64,000 nt of DNA from Brachionus manjavacas (lineage: Eukaryota > Rotifera > Eurotatoria > Ploima > Brachionidae), in assembly GCA_019054805.1 (NCBI GenBank), contig JAHQIY010000007.1, positions 1,927,501 through 1,991,500 of the forward strand, read 5' to 3'. This document shows positions 1-12,503 of this stretch, piece after piece; the stretch's first letter is position 1; every line of letters starts with the position of its first letter. Below the pieces are notes generated by a model that did no database searches, was not told where the DNA came from, and saw only the letters and a list, made by a program, of their open reading frames with translations. A program made the translations under genes and the position numbers.

Positions 1-990
1 ATCATCTTTAATAAAATAGACTGCTTGATAGCATTTGTTGAGTAGATTAGCTATCTCATTTTGCTCATGTGTTATTTTTCTTTTATTATTATTTTTATTA
101 TATTTTCTTATTACTTTAATTGACTCGTTTACTAAGTGTTGGATATTCAAATATTTTTGGAATGGATTCGGATATTTTTAATTTTTTCTTTTACATATTT
201 TGTTCACATGAAAATAAAAAAATTCTCTTTTCACTTAAATTCCTAACTTTTGGTACTCTTTTTAAAAAAATCATCATCTTCAAATCTATAAGTTCAGCTT
301 AATTTTTCTGATATTTATCTTGTCATGTTTTTTTAAATCTTCTTTCATCCAAGAAACTTAATTTAAACCCATGACGTCAAAATAAATTCATTTTGAAATT
401 GAAAGTTATTTAAAATAGACTTATATTATACTAATTAAAATCATCTATATCATCTATATTGATTTATTTTGGGTTGTTTAGTTTATAAATTAAACCTCCA
501 TTTCAAATCATTATTTTTGTGATTTTTTTTATCTAAAGGACCTCTAGCTCGACACAGATTTAAAAATAAATAACTAAAATAATAAACTAAATTTTTTAAT
601 CTTAATAAATTTAATTTATGTTATGAAATATCCAAGGCCTTAGACTTTAATTTATGAATTAATCATAATTTGCTACCAAATTATTAATTATTATTTAATT
701 AATTGAACTTGATCATTCCTAGACTCTAGAGGATAAATGCGAACCATCACATTAGCGATTAATACCAAATAACCAAAAGATATGTTAGGATAGGACTGAA
801 TCATTTTGTTTCATTTGGTTGACAAAATGGTGGAAGAATGCAAAGAAGTTTCGAATTAAGATAAATCGAATACTTGAGTCAACTGTATATTTGGTTCCTT
901 ATGAAATTATTTTTCTTTACTGAACTTTTTAATAATTAAACACCTATGGTATACCATTCTTTTTAATTTTCTTTTAGAAAATTTAAAAAT
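1..990. other. AT-rich intergenic DNA
   Basis: I see no coding exon, RNA gene or element boundary here. Open frames are short and of A/T-run composition. A perfect CRE palindrome (TGACGTCA) lies at 372-379, but no gene is near enough to give it meaning. Confidence 0.6.
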
Positions 991-992
991 AT

Positions 993-1155
993 TTTCATTT
1001 CTATATTTTAAAATTTTTATATTTCTTGTGCAATATTTCAGAAAAATTTAATCAAAATTCAAACCCAAATTATTTATTATTAATTAGAATTAAAAATAAA
1101 AATTTTATAAAATATTGCACAAGAAATCTAAAAATTTTAAAATATAGAAATGAAA
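993..1155. repeat. Foldback element with 46-bp inverted arms
   Basis: The 46-bp arm at 993-1038 is the reverse complement of 1110-1155 with one mismatch, around a 71-bp AT-rich spacer. Such a structure is typical of a non-autonomous foldback/MITE insertion or a hairpin-forming repeat. No transposase coding is present. I did not identify a clear target-site duplication. Confidence 0.8.
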
Positions 1156-1363
1156 TTTTTTTAGTTTTTTCATTTTGCCTTTCTTTTAACCTATTTTATT
1201 ATTTTAACTTTTTACAATCTTTACTTTCAATCTGAAGAATCTTTAGCTCGGTACAAATAAACTAATTAAAAATATTTTTTTATCGAAAATCTTATCAGAA
1301 GAAAGTAAAAATATCACTGATTGTTCATTTTTTAACTACCAGCTCAAAATTTTCGTAATTTTT

Positions 1364-2040
1364 TTGGTGATTTGTGCGAAAGCGAGTAGGGTACTTGGAA
1401 TGCTAAAGCGAACGTTTACAAGTAGAGAGGAAAGACTGTGGGTAAGATTGTATATATCCATGGTGAGACCCCACCTAGATTACGCAGTGCAGGTTTGGAA
1501 TCCAAGTATGAAAATGGACGTGAATGCGTTGGAAAAGGTGCAAGAGAGGGCAACAAAAATACCTTTGTCTGTAAGAAACATGCCGTATGAAAAGAGGCTG
1601 ACAAAATTAGGACTGACAAAGCTGAGTGAAAGAAGAGTGAGAGGGGACTTGACTTGATTGAAATGTACAAACTAGTGAATGGAATAGAAAAGGTAAGCTT
1701 GGTCAAGAATCTAGTGAATAAATCAGAAAACAAGGGACCAGCCGGGGCGTTAAGAGGAAATAGCATCAGAGTCCAGAGTGAAAGTTTCCCAGCTAAAATT
1801 AGAAACGACTTTGCGACTGCAGTAAATGCCAGACATGTATTTTTCTCAAACAGAGTAGTTCCGCATTGGAATAGGTTGCCAGAAAACGTAGTGAAATCCA
1901 AGTCAACCGCTAATTTTAAAATGCCTTTAGATAAGTTCAATGGAATCGGCTGCTACAGCTCTACACGGTCATTTGGCGGTGATGGGCTTAGACAATCTAC
2001 ATGTTAGGTGTCGCAGCAAGAACTACTACCACTATTTATC
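1364..2040 (+). mobile_element. CR1/jockey-like non-LTR retrotransposon, 5'-truncated 3' fragment
   Basis: The first frame (1364-1655) reads as the C-terminal end of a LINE reverse transcriptase, with SRVLGMLKRTF, LYISMVRPHLDYAVQVWNP, LEKVQERATK and ERRVRGDL. These are hallmarks of the thumb and post-RT region of CR1/jockey-type ORF2. The protein continues in another frame at 1655-2007 (IEMYKLVNG, FFSNRVVPHWNRLP, KMPLDKFNG). The join falls on a tandem GACTT-GACTT at about 1648-1657; removing one 5-bp unit would restore the frame. The polymerase core is absent, so the copy is dead, with the 5' truncation usual for LINEs. The 3' end after the stop carries GTCGCAG followed by ACT-rich sequence, also seen in the fragment at 40020-40400. 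Confidence 0.88.
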
Positions 2041-2167
2041 CTTTTTATCTAGTTTTCTGGTTTCATTGCTAAAATACTGAACTGAAATTTTTTGGTAATT
2101 TATTAAGACACTAGAAGGACGAAATTTTTTGCCGAGAAGAACAATAAAAAAAATTTTAACTTATTTG

Positions 2168-2219
2168 ATCTCTTGCCAAGAGATATTAATTTCTAATCAA
2201 CGGTTGATTAGAAATTAAT
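2168..2219. repeat. Two abutting palindromes
   Basis: 2168-2184 is a hairpin with a 7-bp stem and 3-nt loop. It is followed with no gap by a 35-bp perfect palindrome at 2185-2219 (17-bp arms, one central base). Both lie about 130 bp beyond the 3' end of the CR1-like fragment. The function is unknown; it may be the remnant of an element end. Confidence 0.8.
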
Positions 2220-2925
2220 TTCCATGTATTTAGATTAATCTTTTCAGTTACTTTCTTCAATATGATAATACTGAATTCAAGTAAAAAGAGTAAAAGTCAT
2301 GATGGTCGAAAATTTTTTTTAATTATTTAAATTTATGAATTTTTTTAATTGATAAAAAAAAATTCAAATTTATCTTTGAGATTTGAGAGGGGTCAGCATT
2401 TTTTAATTTTTATACTGATGATTCATTTTAAATGACGAAGCATGTATCTTTCTTTTTAAAAAAAATTATTTTTAAATAATGTCTAATTTTTAAAAAATCT
2501 AGTTTTTAAGTTTTTTGAATATTTGTTTTATACTATAATTCAAAAAGCTTTTTTTATCTAATAACTTCTCTAGATATCAATGTAGCAATTAAGTAATTGA
2601 TTGAAAGTTTTAACTTTACATGATATCTTTATAATCACAATCAATTTTTATCTGATCTTACAAATTAAAAAATAAACAAATTAATTAACTTAGTAAATTT
2701 CTTACTGTTTCAAATAAATCTTATTTGTAAATTGAAATTACTAATTATTTCTTATAATGAATTAATACAAAAAAAAAAAAACAATTTTAATAAAAATATT
2801 AACTGAATTTTCTTTGCTCAAAATTAAAGCTAATTTTTAACTTTTAATTTTTAATAAAAATAATTTCAATAATTTTATTTTATTTAATTAATATTTTTGA
2901 TAATAAAAGAAAAAAAAATTATAAT
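2220..2925. other. AT-rich intergenic DNA
   Basis: The stretch consists of A/T runs with no open frame of coding character and no recognisable repeat beyond homopolymers. Confidence 0.55.
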
Positions 2926-2939
2926 TATGATCACGTCCA

Positions 2940-3310
2940 TGTCAAATGAAGATCTACATCGACAACATGGCAGTGATCGGCTTGTGGAAGCGAGTGAGAG
3001 CCAAGTGGGCTCGCTTTTACTCCAGTAGGAGAGAATCAATGCATATATTCTTCTCCTTGGTCCTGATTGTGAACTATTACCGGGCAATCAACAACATCAA
3101 TGTTGCGTACGTGCTTTCTGCCTCCAATCCGGCAGACGAGCCTTTAAGAAGGCTCATATCACCGTAAACGTCACCTACGCCTTGGCAACGTGACGCAACT
3201 ATATAAATATAAGCTGTTTTCCGTATATCGGGCAGCTTTCGAAACTTTTTCTTTTTAAATTAAATAAAAACTGACTGACTCGTGATCATCCACCGGTCAG
3301 CCAAACATTT
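2940..3310 (+). mobile_element. Retroelement 3' end: RNase H-like coding tail plus LTR-like segment
   Basis: The frame at 2946-3167 (73 codons) reads IYIDNMAVIGLWKR near its start and SASNPADEPLRR near its end. The DN motif and the terminal NPADxPxR motif are typical of the RNase H region of reverse-transcribing elements (LTR or DIRS type; I cannot tell which). GC content is clearly above the flanks. Directly downstream, 3168-3308 contains a TATAAATA box, an AATAAA signal and a final ACCGGTCAGCCAA, an arrangement like an LTR. The same segment without the coding part recurs at 50087-50235. The rest of the element is missing, so this is a fragment. Confidence 0.65.
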
Positions 3311-5690
3311 TTGTTAGTTTTAACCCAATACTTAATTAGAGAATTTCTTTTAGTAGATAATTTTTCTAATAAATAGTAAGATATTTTTCAAAGTTTTCAT
3401 AATTAAAAACTTCAATATGATATCTAGCAATGGATTTTTTTTTTTCAATTTTTATCAAAATAGTTCTTGAAATTAATTTTCTTAAGATCCATTGAATTTT
3501 TGATAAATTTCAATTGATATTCAATTTGAAATTTTAGAATATTGAACTTTATTATAAAACGGCATAGAGATAAAACAAAATAAATTTATATCTAACCATT
3601 ACCTTGAAAATAAGTTTATAGTTTAGTATCAAATTTTAGTTCAGTTTTAATTTTATTTTCCCTTAGCAATTATAATAAACAAATTAACTATAGTTATATC
3701 ACAATTGAGCAAAGTTTATATTTTTTCTTTTAGATAAATAATCATAAACCACCAATTTTAAATAAAGTTATATAATTAGCTAGTTTAGCTTTCAAGATAA
3801 CATTTTTTTCAAATTGTTTAATGAAATTACAATTTTAATGAAATTTTGCTTCCCTTTTTTATCGTTAAACAAAATATTTAATGATTTTTCGAATAAAATT
3901 TGAGAAAATTTTTGAGAAATAAAAATTCTCATTTTCAGTGATTTGTCAACATAATTGTATTTGATATTTAAAGAATTTCAATTAATTTAAAACTTTAGGA
4001 TAGATGCTTCGTTTAATCTTTGACTAAAATTAATTTAATATCTTTAATTAAAAATGTCTTTGTATCATCATATTATTAAACTTTCTAAAAGGCTGAAACA
4101 ATCAGAGAAATCAATACAATCGGCAGTATTTGGTTTCAAAAGGCTATCAGAAGCATTAAATGTTCAAAATTAACTCTGAAACAAAAAGCTGCCACTAACA
4201 AAACTACCATTCAAGGTAAACTTGAATGTCTTTAACAAGCAAAGTTTGAATAAGAAAAGCAGAAGATGAACAAAAGAGGCATGATTCAACTATTTAGAAT
4301 TATAAAGTAAAAGTAAAACATCAACGAGGAATAGACAATCTTAGTTTTGCTGAATGAGTAGCAGCCAGACAGATAATTTTAGTGTGACAACAGGTTTTAG
4401 TGTTTCTTAACCTTGAAAATTGCAAATAAAATTGTGGACGCTTATCGTATGATGACGATAATTTTTTCATAAGTACAGCTTTTAATTTTATTTCAATAAT
4501 AATTGAATATTTTTATAAAAATTTTTTTATTTTATTTACTGCACTGTAAATATAAAAAACGAAATAAATGTGAATTAAAAAATTTTAAATCTAAAATTAA
4601 ATCTAAGGCTTTTTTAATAGCAAATTTGTTCAAGTTTGATGAACTTTCATTTTTTGAATGTGTTTGAAATGATTTTTGAAAAAAAATTTAAACAAGAAAA
4701 TGATTAAAATTTGACTTTATTTGAAAATGTAGTTAAATCAATTATTCTAAAAAGTAATACTGAGAATATTTATATATCATGATAATATTTTTTATATGAA
4801 CCAATCATAGTCAAAAAATTTTGATTAATTAAAAAAAAAAGAAATTCCCAGAATATTTTTTATAGTTATTTTTAATGTTTTTATATGAGGCTGATAAGTT
4901 TATAGGTTTTGGAAACGATTGAGAAAAAATTTAATCAAACTCACTCAGAAAAACCATCAATTAATATCTCACAGATTTTCATCTAAATTTTTTTTTAAAA
5001 CTGATCATATTTTAAATCGGACTAATTGATTTAAAAAAATAAAAAAATTCTTTTTATCAAATTATCTCTTAAAATAAGTTGTAATAATTTAAAGAATTGA
5101 ACAGTTTGTTTATTTGGGTATACTTATTTGTATTCTTTTTTGTTAGAATATTATCTGATGTTGTATCACTAAGTTTCAAGATTTCTTTTTAAATTTATAT
5201 TTTATTTATAGATAAAAAATACCTAGTCGATTTGAATATGCTTTAAAATTTAAAAAATTTTAAGTTTTATAATTTTTATTTAAAAAAATTTTTTTTAGGT
5301 TTATACCCTTAGGACTATTCTAAACTGGTCTATGAATCCTTTTTATTCCTCATTTGATTTTAAAAATTACTTATTGATTGAATTAACCTCCTCTTTAGGA
5401 GAAGTAAATTTAAAAGTTCCAAAAAAAAAATACAAAAATTTAAAAAAGCATCTTTAGATAATTGAATAAGTATCGTGTTATAATAATTGATAATTGACAT
5501 ATTTTTTAATATTGAAAAAAAAACTGATCAAATTAACAAATTGCTGGGCTATTTAATTCGAATGAAAAAAAAAAAAAGAATTGATCTCTTTATTAAAAGA
5601 TAATAAACAATTTAATTGCATATCATTTAAATGATCTTAAGATAATCGAATTTCAGCTGATTTAATCTCAAGTTTAAAGAATTTTTAATT
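3311..5690. other. AT-rich intergenic DNA with a possible decayed coding patch
   Basis: This is mostly A/T runs. At about 4085-4440 the composition changes to longer runs of sense codons broken by frequent stops, which could be an old decayed retroelement. I cannot assign a family. No gene is supported. Confidence 0.4.
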
Positions 5691-8600
5691 AGGACGATGA
5701 GATACTTGAGTGTACCGATATCAAAAAAAAAGAAAAAGAAAAAGAAGAAATCAAATTAACTATCGTCGGATTCGAACGATTTACAAGCACTAAAAGCGGA
5801 AAGATTCAATTTTCGATACAGTCTAGATGTCAGTCTTATTCAGTCGAAAACACTGTATTTGTTTTGTTGGTCTATTCAATTCGAAATGTTAGTCCATACG
5901 CACTCGGACAACAAATGCCAGAATTGTTCAGCTCAAAAATCCAAATTCACTTCTAGACACAAAACAAAACACCAAATCTTATTAATTTATTTGATTGAAC
6001 AACATAGCCAATTTTGCTTGTTTAAACTAGAAATCAAAAAGAGGCCTAATCCATTTGGGCCTAGCTGTGCTACTTACCTAGAAATCCAAATCACAATTAA
6101 GAACAATGTTGAAATGTATTTTTGCATGCTCAAACAACTATCTTATCTTATTAGTCACACGGTATTCATGTTTCAAAAGCGTATTGCTGTACTTAATTGT
6201 TATTGAAGTTGTTTGTACTATGGATAGAACGATGGTAATTGCGAGACTAGGCAAGAAAAGAGTTGGAAATTTTGATTATTTACAAATATATCGGTTAATA
6301 TATTTGTCAAACATGTCTAGGGTTTTCTTACAGGGCCATTTGTGTGCGTAGTAGTCGATGAACGAGGAAAAGATAATCAAATTGAGACTTATTTCAAAAA
6401 CTCGTCTATGTTTAATCAAAAACAATTTTCTCGTAATGAGATTTTGAACTAGTTGGTCAATTAGAACAATATTCTAGTTTCTTTTTTTCTAGTTTTTTTT
6501 TTTTTTTCTAGTTTAGTTGAGTTTTATTTTGGCAAGGCAATAAAATTTTACGCACTTCGGCAATATATGGTATCAATAAATAGTGAAGATTTTTAACCTT
6601 TTTTTGTTGTTTGTTTTTTGAACAATTAGAGTTCTGAAGGTATGAGCACGATAACACTTGAGCATGTAACTCAATGTTGGCCTGGCAAAGATCAAAGAGT
6701 TTTCATCAAGCTTGTTTGATTGATACGCACATTCGTCAAATCGTGCGCTTAATTTGCCTCATATTTAAAAGAAGATAACGTGAATTTAAATTAGAGAATT
6801 TGTGATTTTTTAGGGGCGATCATAAAGTAGAAACAACTACAAAACAACTACAAAAAAGAAGAAAAAGAGAGTGAACCTAATGAAATGGAAAATTAAATAA
6901 GACCATAATTAATGGATAAGCTAAAAAATTGCCGTCAATGTACCAAATTTAGCGTTTTTTTGCTAATGATAAAAGACGGCATTGTTTCAAGCCCAGTATT
7001 GGATATCGATTTTTGCATTTAATTTTTTTTTTTTTTTTAAATAAAATAGGGGATGGGAAAAATGCTAAAAACCTTGCTTTGAAATTATCTATTTTTTTGG
7101 TTAATTTACCATTTTTCCTATTTAAGATTGCTCTAAATGTCGATGTGTGTGTGTGTGTGTGTCGATGAAGCGAATTTCCAAGTTAATATCAAATTTTTGG
7201 TTGTTTTTTGTTAAATGTTGTTTTAATTTAGGCAAAGAAAAAAATTTAATTAAATGTCAATCAGGATCAGAATCAGAATTCCAGTGCTAAATTCGAGGCA
7301 AACTTGTCTTGTTATTGTAGAACACATATATCGCATTTCATTATTTATTTACCTTAGCGATAACAAGACCAAGTTACCTAACGAGAAGTCTGTTTATTAG
7401 TGTGCATGGGTACAGTGTTTGATCGTTTTGTTGCTAATGATAAAAAAATAATCAATAGGGATTGATTGGTCGAGCGGTTGCGAGTAACCCGCGTGGAATT
7501 TGCTCTTGTGCTCATTAGAGAGAAGATTGTTATAGCACGATACTGATCTTGTTAATAAGAGATGCACACACAAAGCTAAGAGTCAGTAAGATTGTTTATT
7601 TTTATTTGTATAATCATCAAAATCTGAAAACCTATTCACAAATAGAAATAGCAGCAGAAAAAAATGAAAAAAGAAAAAAAATAGAGCCATATTTTCACCA
7701 GCGCAAACCCACTTGCAATTAAAATAACTGTATGGTATTGGAATTGCGCCGAGCCACCACCACGCTCACTGATATTTCTGAATCTTGTTTTTTTTTCTTT
7801 TTCTTTTTTCTCTTTTCCGATCACTCGCTTTCACAAACAACATTCTAAGCCATGCGAGTCTTTATTTATGCCAAAACATTTCCATATTTTTCACCTGCTA
7901 TCTATTCTATGCCATTTCAAATATCATCGAATATGAAAAAATTCTCTCTCTCTCTCTTTTTGTTGTTGTTTATATCAAGTATTACTGAAAGGGAAGTTGG
8001 CTTAATTCGAAACAAGCTTTCATGATTGATTGATCGATCAAACAAACATAAACAAAATTATATAAACAATTTAACGCTAAAACCATGTCATTGCCTCAGG
8101 GTGATAGGCAATTTTTTCTTTTTCTTTTTGTTGTTGAATATTAAGCTCCTTAAGTTAAGAATTTATTATCAACAAATTAAACAAATAAAAAAGAGAAGAA
8201 GAGTATGAAGAGAGAGGGAGAGAGGATAGATCAATTGATATTGATCCGAGCAAACAAGTCCGATTGACCCGGTTTCAAAACACGGCTCTTTTTTCTTGTC
8301 CAATTTTCCTCTCCGAGAGTATTACGTGACTTGACTTGAATTAATGTTTCAAATACAAACAAGACTAGAGAGGTCCCAATTTTGATGTAATTATAAACTA
8401 GTTATTTTAGCTTGTTGCTTCTTTTTTTTTTGCGTAGTTTTAAAATTTTGAAACAATTTTTTTCAAACGTGTTTGATTGTTTTTTTCTCATTTCTCATAT
8501 TTATTCTCTTTTTTGTTTAATTTTAAAATCCAACGAGAAGGTAAATACGATTCAAAATTCAAGTTCATTATCTTTTGTCAAAAACTAGCTAAGTTGTTTT

Positions 8601-9180
8601 GTGTGCGAGTGAGTGTGTGTGTGTGTTGGCAAGCTAGATCTTAATAGATAATTTTAACATTTTTCTTCAAATTAAAACTCTAGCCTTGAATTAATGGCAA
8701 ATATTGTAACAAGGATTTCAGCTCGCTTTTTTTTTTCAATTAAAATGAAAATATTTTAGCAAATTTTTAAATCCTTTATTTTTTCATTATTTGTAAATGT
8801 CATTACCAAATATGCAAAAATACTTAATACTTTTTTTCTCTCTCTCTCTCCTTTTCTTTACTCTTTTTATCTTCTTACATTGTTCAGATTAAACATTTGT
8901 TTTATTTGTATACAGCTTTTTCCAGTAAAGTACTGATTTTTCAAAGCCAACCTGTTTGTTTAGGAATTAACCATTTTGGCTCTGTGTTACACAAACTTGA
9001 CTATTTTTTTTTAAATGAATTTTGAAATAGCTCAGCTTTTTCTCTCTCTCTCTCTTTTTTTTAATTCTATGGTTGAAATTGCTAGCTTTTAGGCAAAGAC
9101 TAAAATTTGTGTACCGCAAGACCTCGGGGTCGACTCGGACACATTTCAACCAGTTCTACATTCACTTTATTGCAAATTAA

Positions 9181-9497
9181 GTCGTATGGCCTAGTGGTTT
9201 GTGTCATAGGACCCGCTGAGGGAGAAAATGTTTCAAAAGTCTCTGCAGTACGGAAAGACCAAATTCACACAGAAAACTTTTTTTCTTAGAAAGCTAATTT
9301 ACGAAAAATCTCTTCTTTAATTTTGGTTAATCTTAAAGATAACAGTTAAATGAATAAAATAGAATAAGCGTTGTAAATGCCTAATAAAGAGGCACTGGTT
9401 CCAACTGGACAATAATTGCGCTGTAGATGACCAACTTGATGCAGTAATTTCAGTAAAAAGTACAAAAGGAGGTGAGCGTGTGTCCCATTAGCCTGTT
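9181..9497 (+). mobile_element. SINE-like repeat, copy 1 (tRNA-like head)
   Basis: An A-box-like TGGCCTAGTGG lies at about 9186-9196 and a weak B-box-like GTTTCAAAAGTC about 35 bp later. These are the two parts of an RNA polymerase III promoter as found in tRNA-derived SINEs. The tail has CACTGGTTCCAACTGG, then ATAATTGCGCTGT, then AACTTGATGCAG. The same ordered blocks occur at about 47452-47700 and 56845-57060. The copies have diverged, so this looks like an old family. Boundaries are approximate. Confidence 0.6.
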
Positions 9498-9957
9498 CGA
9501 CAATTTTTTTTTAATCATTATTCCAAATTGACAGATAATGTGAACACACGTTTTGTTTTATAATTTTTTTGTTCAAATTAAAATCTATCAAGCTTGGTCT
9601 ACCTTAGTAGTTTGGAAAAGAGCATTGCCTTAGTCACCATTGAAATCACCTGGAGGATTGCTCAATTTATAGGGAAAAAAGCAAAATTTTGAGCTAAGAC
9701 ACGTGACCAAATGATGTTGCTGAAAATTATGTGATTTGGAACAATCAATTTTAATTTTTATCTCTTAAAAGCAATTCACATGTTTTGGTTTTGTTTTAAG
9801 TGAGATCATAAAGGACTTCAATCAAATATATGAAAGTCTAGATCGACTTATGTGATATCTTTTGTAGAAGTCACTTTGATGTACTTACTTGATGGTAGTT
9901 GGATTGGATTCCTTTAAAATTGTTCCCAAGTGATTGAAACTTGCTTGAGACTTTTTC

Positions 9958-9991
9958 AAGTAATTCTTTATTTAACAATAAAGAATTACTT
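9958..9991. repeat. Perfect hairpin, 15-bp arms
   Basis: The arms at 9958-9972 and 9977-9991 are perfect reverse complements separated by TAAC. This hairpin of about 34 nt lies in the region upstream of NR4A. No gene product is implied. Confidence 0.85.
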
Positions 9992-12503
9992 ATTTAAGAG
10001 AAAAGACAAAGTGGTTGTATATTGGGAATAAGTTAAAATGGCTTGTTAACTGCTAGTTAAGTGAATAGAGTAAAGACTTCAAACATGATAAATTATATTA
10101 GGATAACACTGCAAATTCAAGCGATGTCCAAAGCTAATTTTGAAATTATTTGAAATGAGATCTGGAAAATTAACACTTCTAATAGATTACGCCACACTCG
10201 TCAGATAAGCAGGATCAAATTCAATATAGAAATTAGATGATTTTTATTTGAGCTTGAAATAGACAGTTTCAAATTTAAATATTTATTATCTTTTTTAAAA
10301 TGTAAACAAAAATTGAATTGTTAAAAAAAATAGCTCGTCAAATTAGATGAATAAAGCACAATACCATTATACCTTCATTTTTCCTCTCTCTCTCTCTCTC
10401 TCTCACACGCACACACACACTCACACTCTCTCTCTCTATCTATTTATCTGTTTATTTCTATCTCTATTTCAAATACAAACAAATTAAAATTTTATAAAGA
10501 TAAGATAATTTCTTTTTTTCCATTTTCTTTTTCTTGGTTGTATTCTATTTTCAATTTGAATATATATATATATATATATATATATCTAGATCTTTATTTA
10601 TTTTTCAACACCAACTTAATTTAATTTGAAATTTTAGTTTATGAAAAAAAAATTCAAATTCACTGTTTTACTGGCTTGACTAAAGGTAGATTTGTGAGCT
10701 CTCTCTTCTAAATAATTTTCTTCTCATTCTTTTTTTTTGTTTAGTTTTATTTTGCAAAGAGATTTATTTACAATCGGATTAAGATTTGAAATAAGAATAA
10801 GGCGCAATAGCTACTCTGAATTTTTTAAATAAAGCTAAATTAATTTCCAAAAGAAATGATTAACGCTTTTCTTTACAACAACAACACCAACAAAAATTTG
10901 AATTCGTCAGAGGGTCCGATTTAAAGGGGACACACACACAGTCTCTCATAGAGCAATGTTTACACTAATTAAGCAAATATAGACACAATACAGAGAAAGG
11001 GAGAGAGAGATAAGATAATAGAAGAGACACAAAGGTAAACAAACTAGCTGTGCGCATACTTATTGGAGTATGCGCTCTATGCTTGAATTAGAGGGGCTAC
11101 AATGGATGCTAAAAGTCGCTCGCTTCTCACCTAGCGAACAAGCTCACGGATCTAGGATTACAAATCAATTTGTAGAAAGTTCATTTCTATTATTTCTCGT
11201 ATGGAACTTGATTAGCTTTAATTTAATTGAGTACACCTTGTATCAGTATGTGTGAGTGTGTTTGTGTGTGTATAATTATCTTGTAAATAAAGACTGATAA
11301 ATAAACAAACTGGGCTAGTTTGGTTAGTTACACGAAATTATTTATTATTTTTTAATTATTTCCATTCGAGTATAGAAATAGGATTTTGGGAGAAAAATGA
11401 GCAATAATGGGTATTATTAATTTATGAGTTTGGCTTTTTTATGATTTGTTCTGTGAGCAAGGTAAATTCGAAATCATAAAATTATCAGCAATTTATTGCA
11501 ACAAACACAACAACAACAACTACAAGAAAAAAGAGAGAGAGAGAGAAATCTCATAATTAAAATAATAAATCAAGACTAGAGAATTTGTATTGGAAGATGA
11601 ATTCGGTTCTGTTGGCTCGAATTACACTCTTTTATTTTCGGGGAGGAGAATAAAACAAGCACATATTAAATAAAAAAAAAATAGAAAATTTCTATTCGCG
11701 TTCACTTGGCAAAAAATAAGAATTTTCAAATCAGAATTGCTATTTTGCTATTTGAAAAACAAATATCATCTCATCCAATAGGGCTTAGTGTGTTCGTATC
11801 AGCTACGAATATAATAGGCACATAGCGAGCAATCAAATTTTTGAAATTAGATTTGCAAATCGCGAGCAAAATCCAATTATCTTATCTGGTCTGGCAGAGT
11901 TAGTTCGTGCTAGTTACAAGCAGCAGCACATACACACACACTCACACACAACAAGAACAACAAAAGAAACTCGAGATTTCTATCATTAGATTGAGTTGAT
12001 GAAATTGTTAAGAAGCGCCATTAATTATTTTAAGTTAACATTTTATTATCTTGAAACATAATTAATTTTTTTCTTTCTTTATTTCAGGGCGGCACTACTT
12101 GATATTTGTAATATATTCGATGATTGACAAATTAGTTTTCTTTTTTTTTTCTATTTTCTTTTTCTTCTTGTTCTCTCTTTGTTGCAATTTGAAAACAAGT
12201 CCAAACCATATTGATTTTTCTCTATTTGGTGCAACAAAAAAAAATAAGAAATTCAATAAAAAATCTCTTTTAATCGGCCCTTTCTTTACAACCAAAACAA
12301 AAAAAAAACACATATTTTTTTATTACACACACTTATCTTAAATATTCGTCATTTATTTCTATTTATTTATTTTTTCTAATTACTGAGAAGAAAAAAAAAT
12401 GAAAAAAAAAAAAAAATCAAATTTGCATTTTAATTTTTCGCCTCCCTTTAAATTTTATTTTTCTGTATTTTTTGATTGTGTTTTATAGAGAGAATATTAT
12501 TAA

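Larger units (their letters stand above)
7143..11950. repeat. Cluster of simple-sequence repeats
   Basis: The microsatellites are (TG)n at 7144-7162, (CT)n at 7943-7957, (GT)n at 8601-8627, (CT)n at 8837-8850 and 9041-9055, compound (CT)n(CA)n(CT)n at 10384-10438, (AT)n at 10561-10585 and CA tracts near 11931-11950. They are concentrated upstream of NR4A and scarce elsewhere in the window. Confidence 0.85.
5690..12488 (+). promoter_or_regulatory. Candidate upstream region of the NR4A gene (promoter, 5' UTR exons, intron)
   Basis: This block differs from the flanking intergenic DNA, with more G/C and frequent CA/GT and CT/GA tracts. It leads to a 3' splice-site-like sequence (pyrimidines then TATAG at 12484-12488) 15 bp before the NR4A start codon, which suggests at least one 5' UTR intron. 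A second acceptor-like site (TTTCTTTATTTCAG) ends at about 12087. I found no convincing TATA box or transcription start. The longest open frame (5859-6206, 115 codons) matches nothing I recognise and is not called. Regulatory function is inferred from position and composition only. Confidence 0.35.

Noticed and set aside
1416..1940. 174-codon minus-strand frame across the CR1-like fragment
   Set aside because: It is the reverse of the reverse-transcriptase coding sequence, and the plus strand carries the recognisable protein.
5755..5830. TTCGAATCC-like B box on the minus strand suggesting a tRNA
   Set aside because: No pairing acceptor stem or T stem could be formed at tRNA spacing.
5859..6206. 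115-codon open frame
   Set aside because: No recognisable motif, mixed composition, and it lies in the microsatellite-rich NR4A upstream region. Length alone is not enough support.
7465..7500. A-box-like TGGTCGAGCGG resembling a tRNA or SINE head
   Set aside because: No B box or cloverleaf follows, and the similarity to the SINE copies does not extend beyond this piece.
12095..12341. Phe/Lys-rich frames on both strands before NR4A
   Set aside because: They are made of homopolymer runs; the region fits a 5' UTR or intron.
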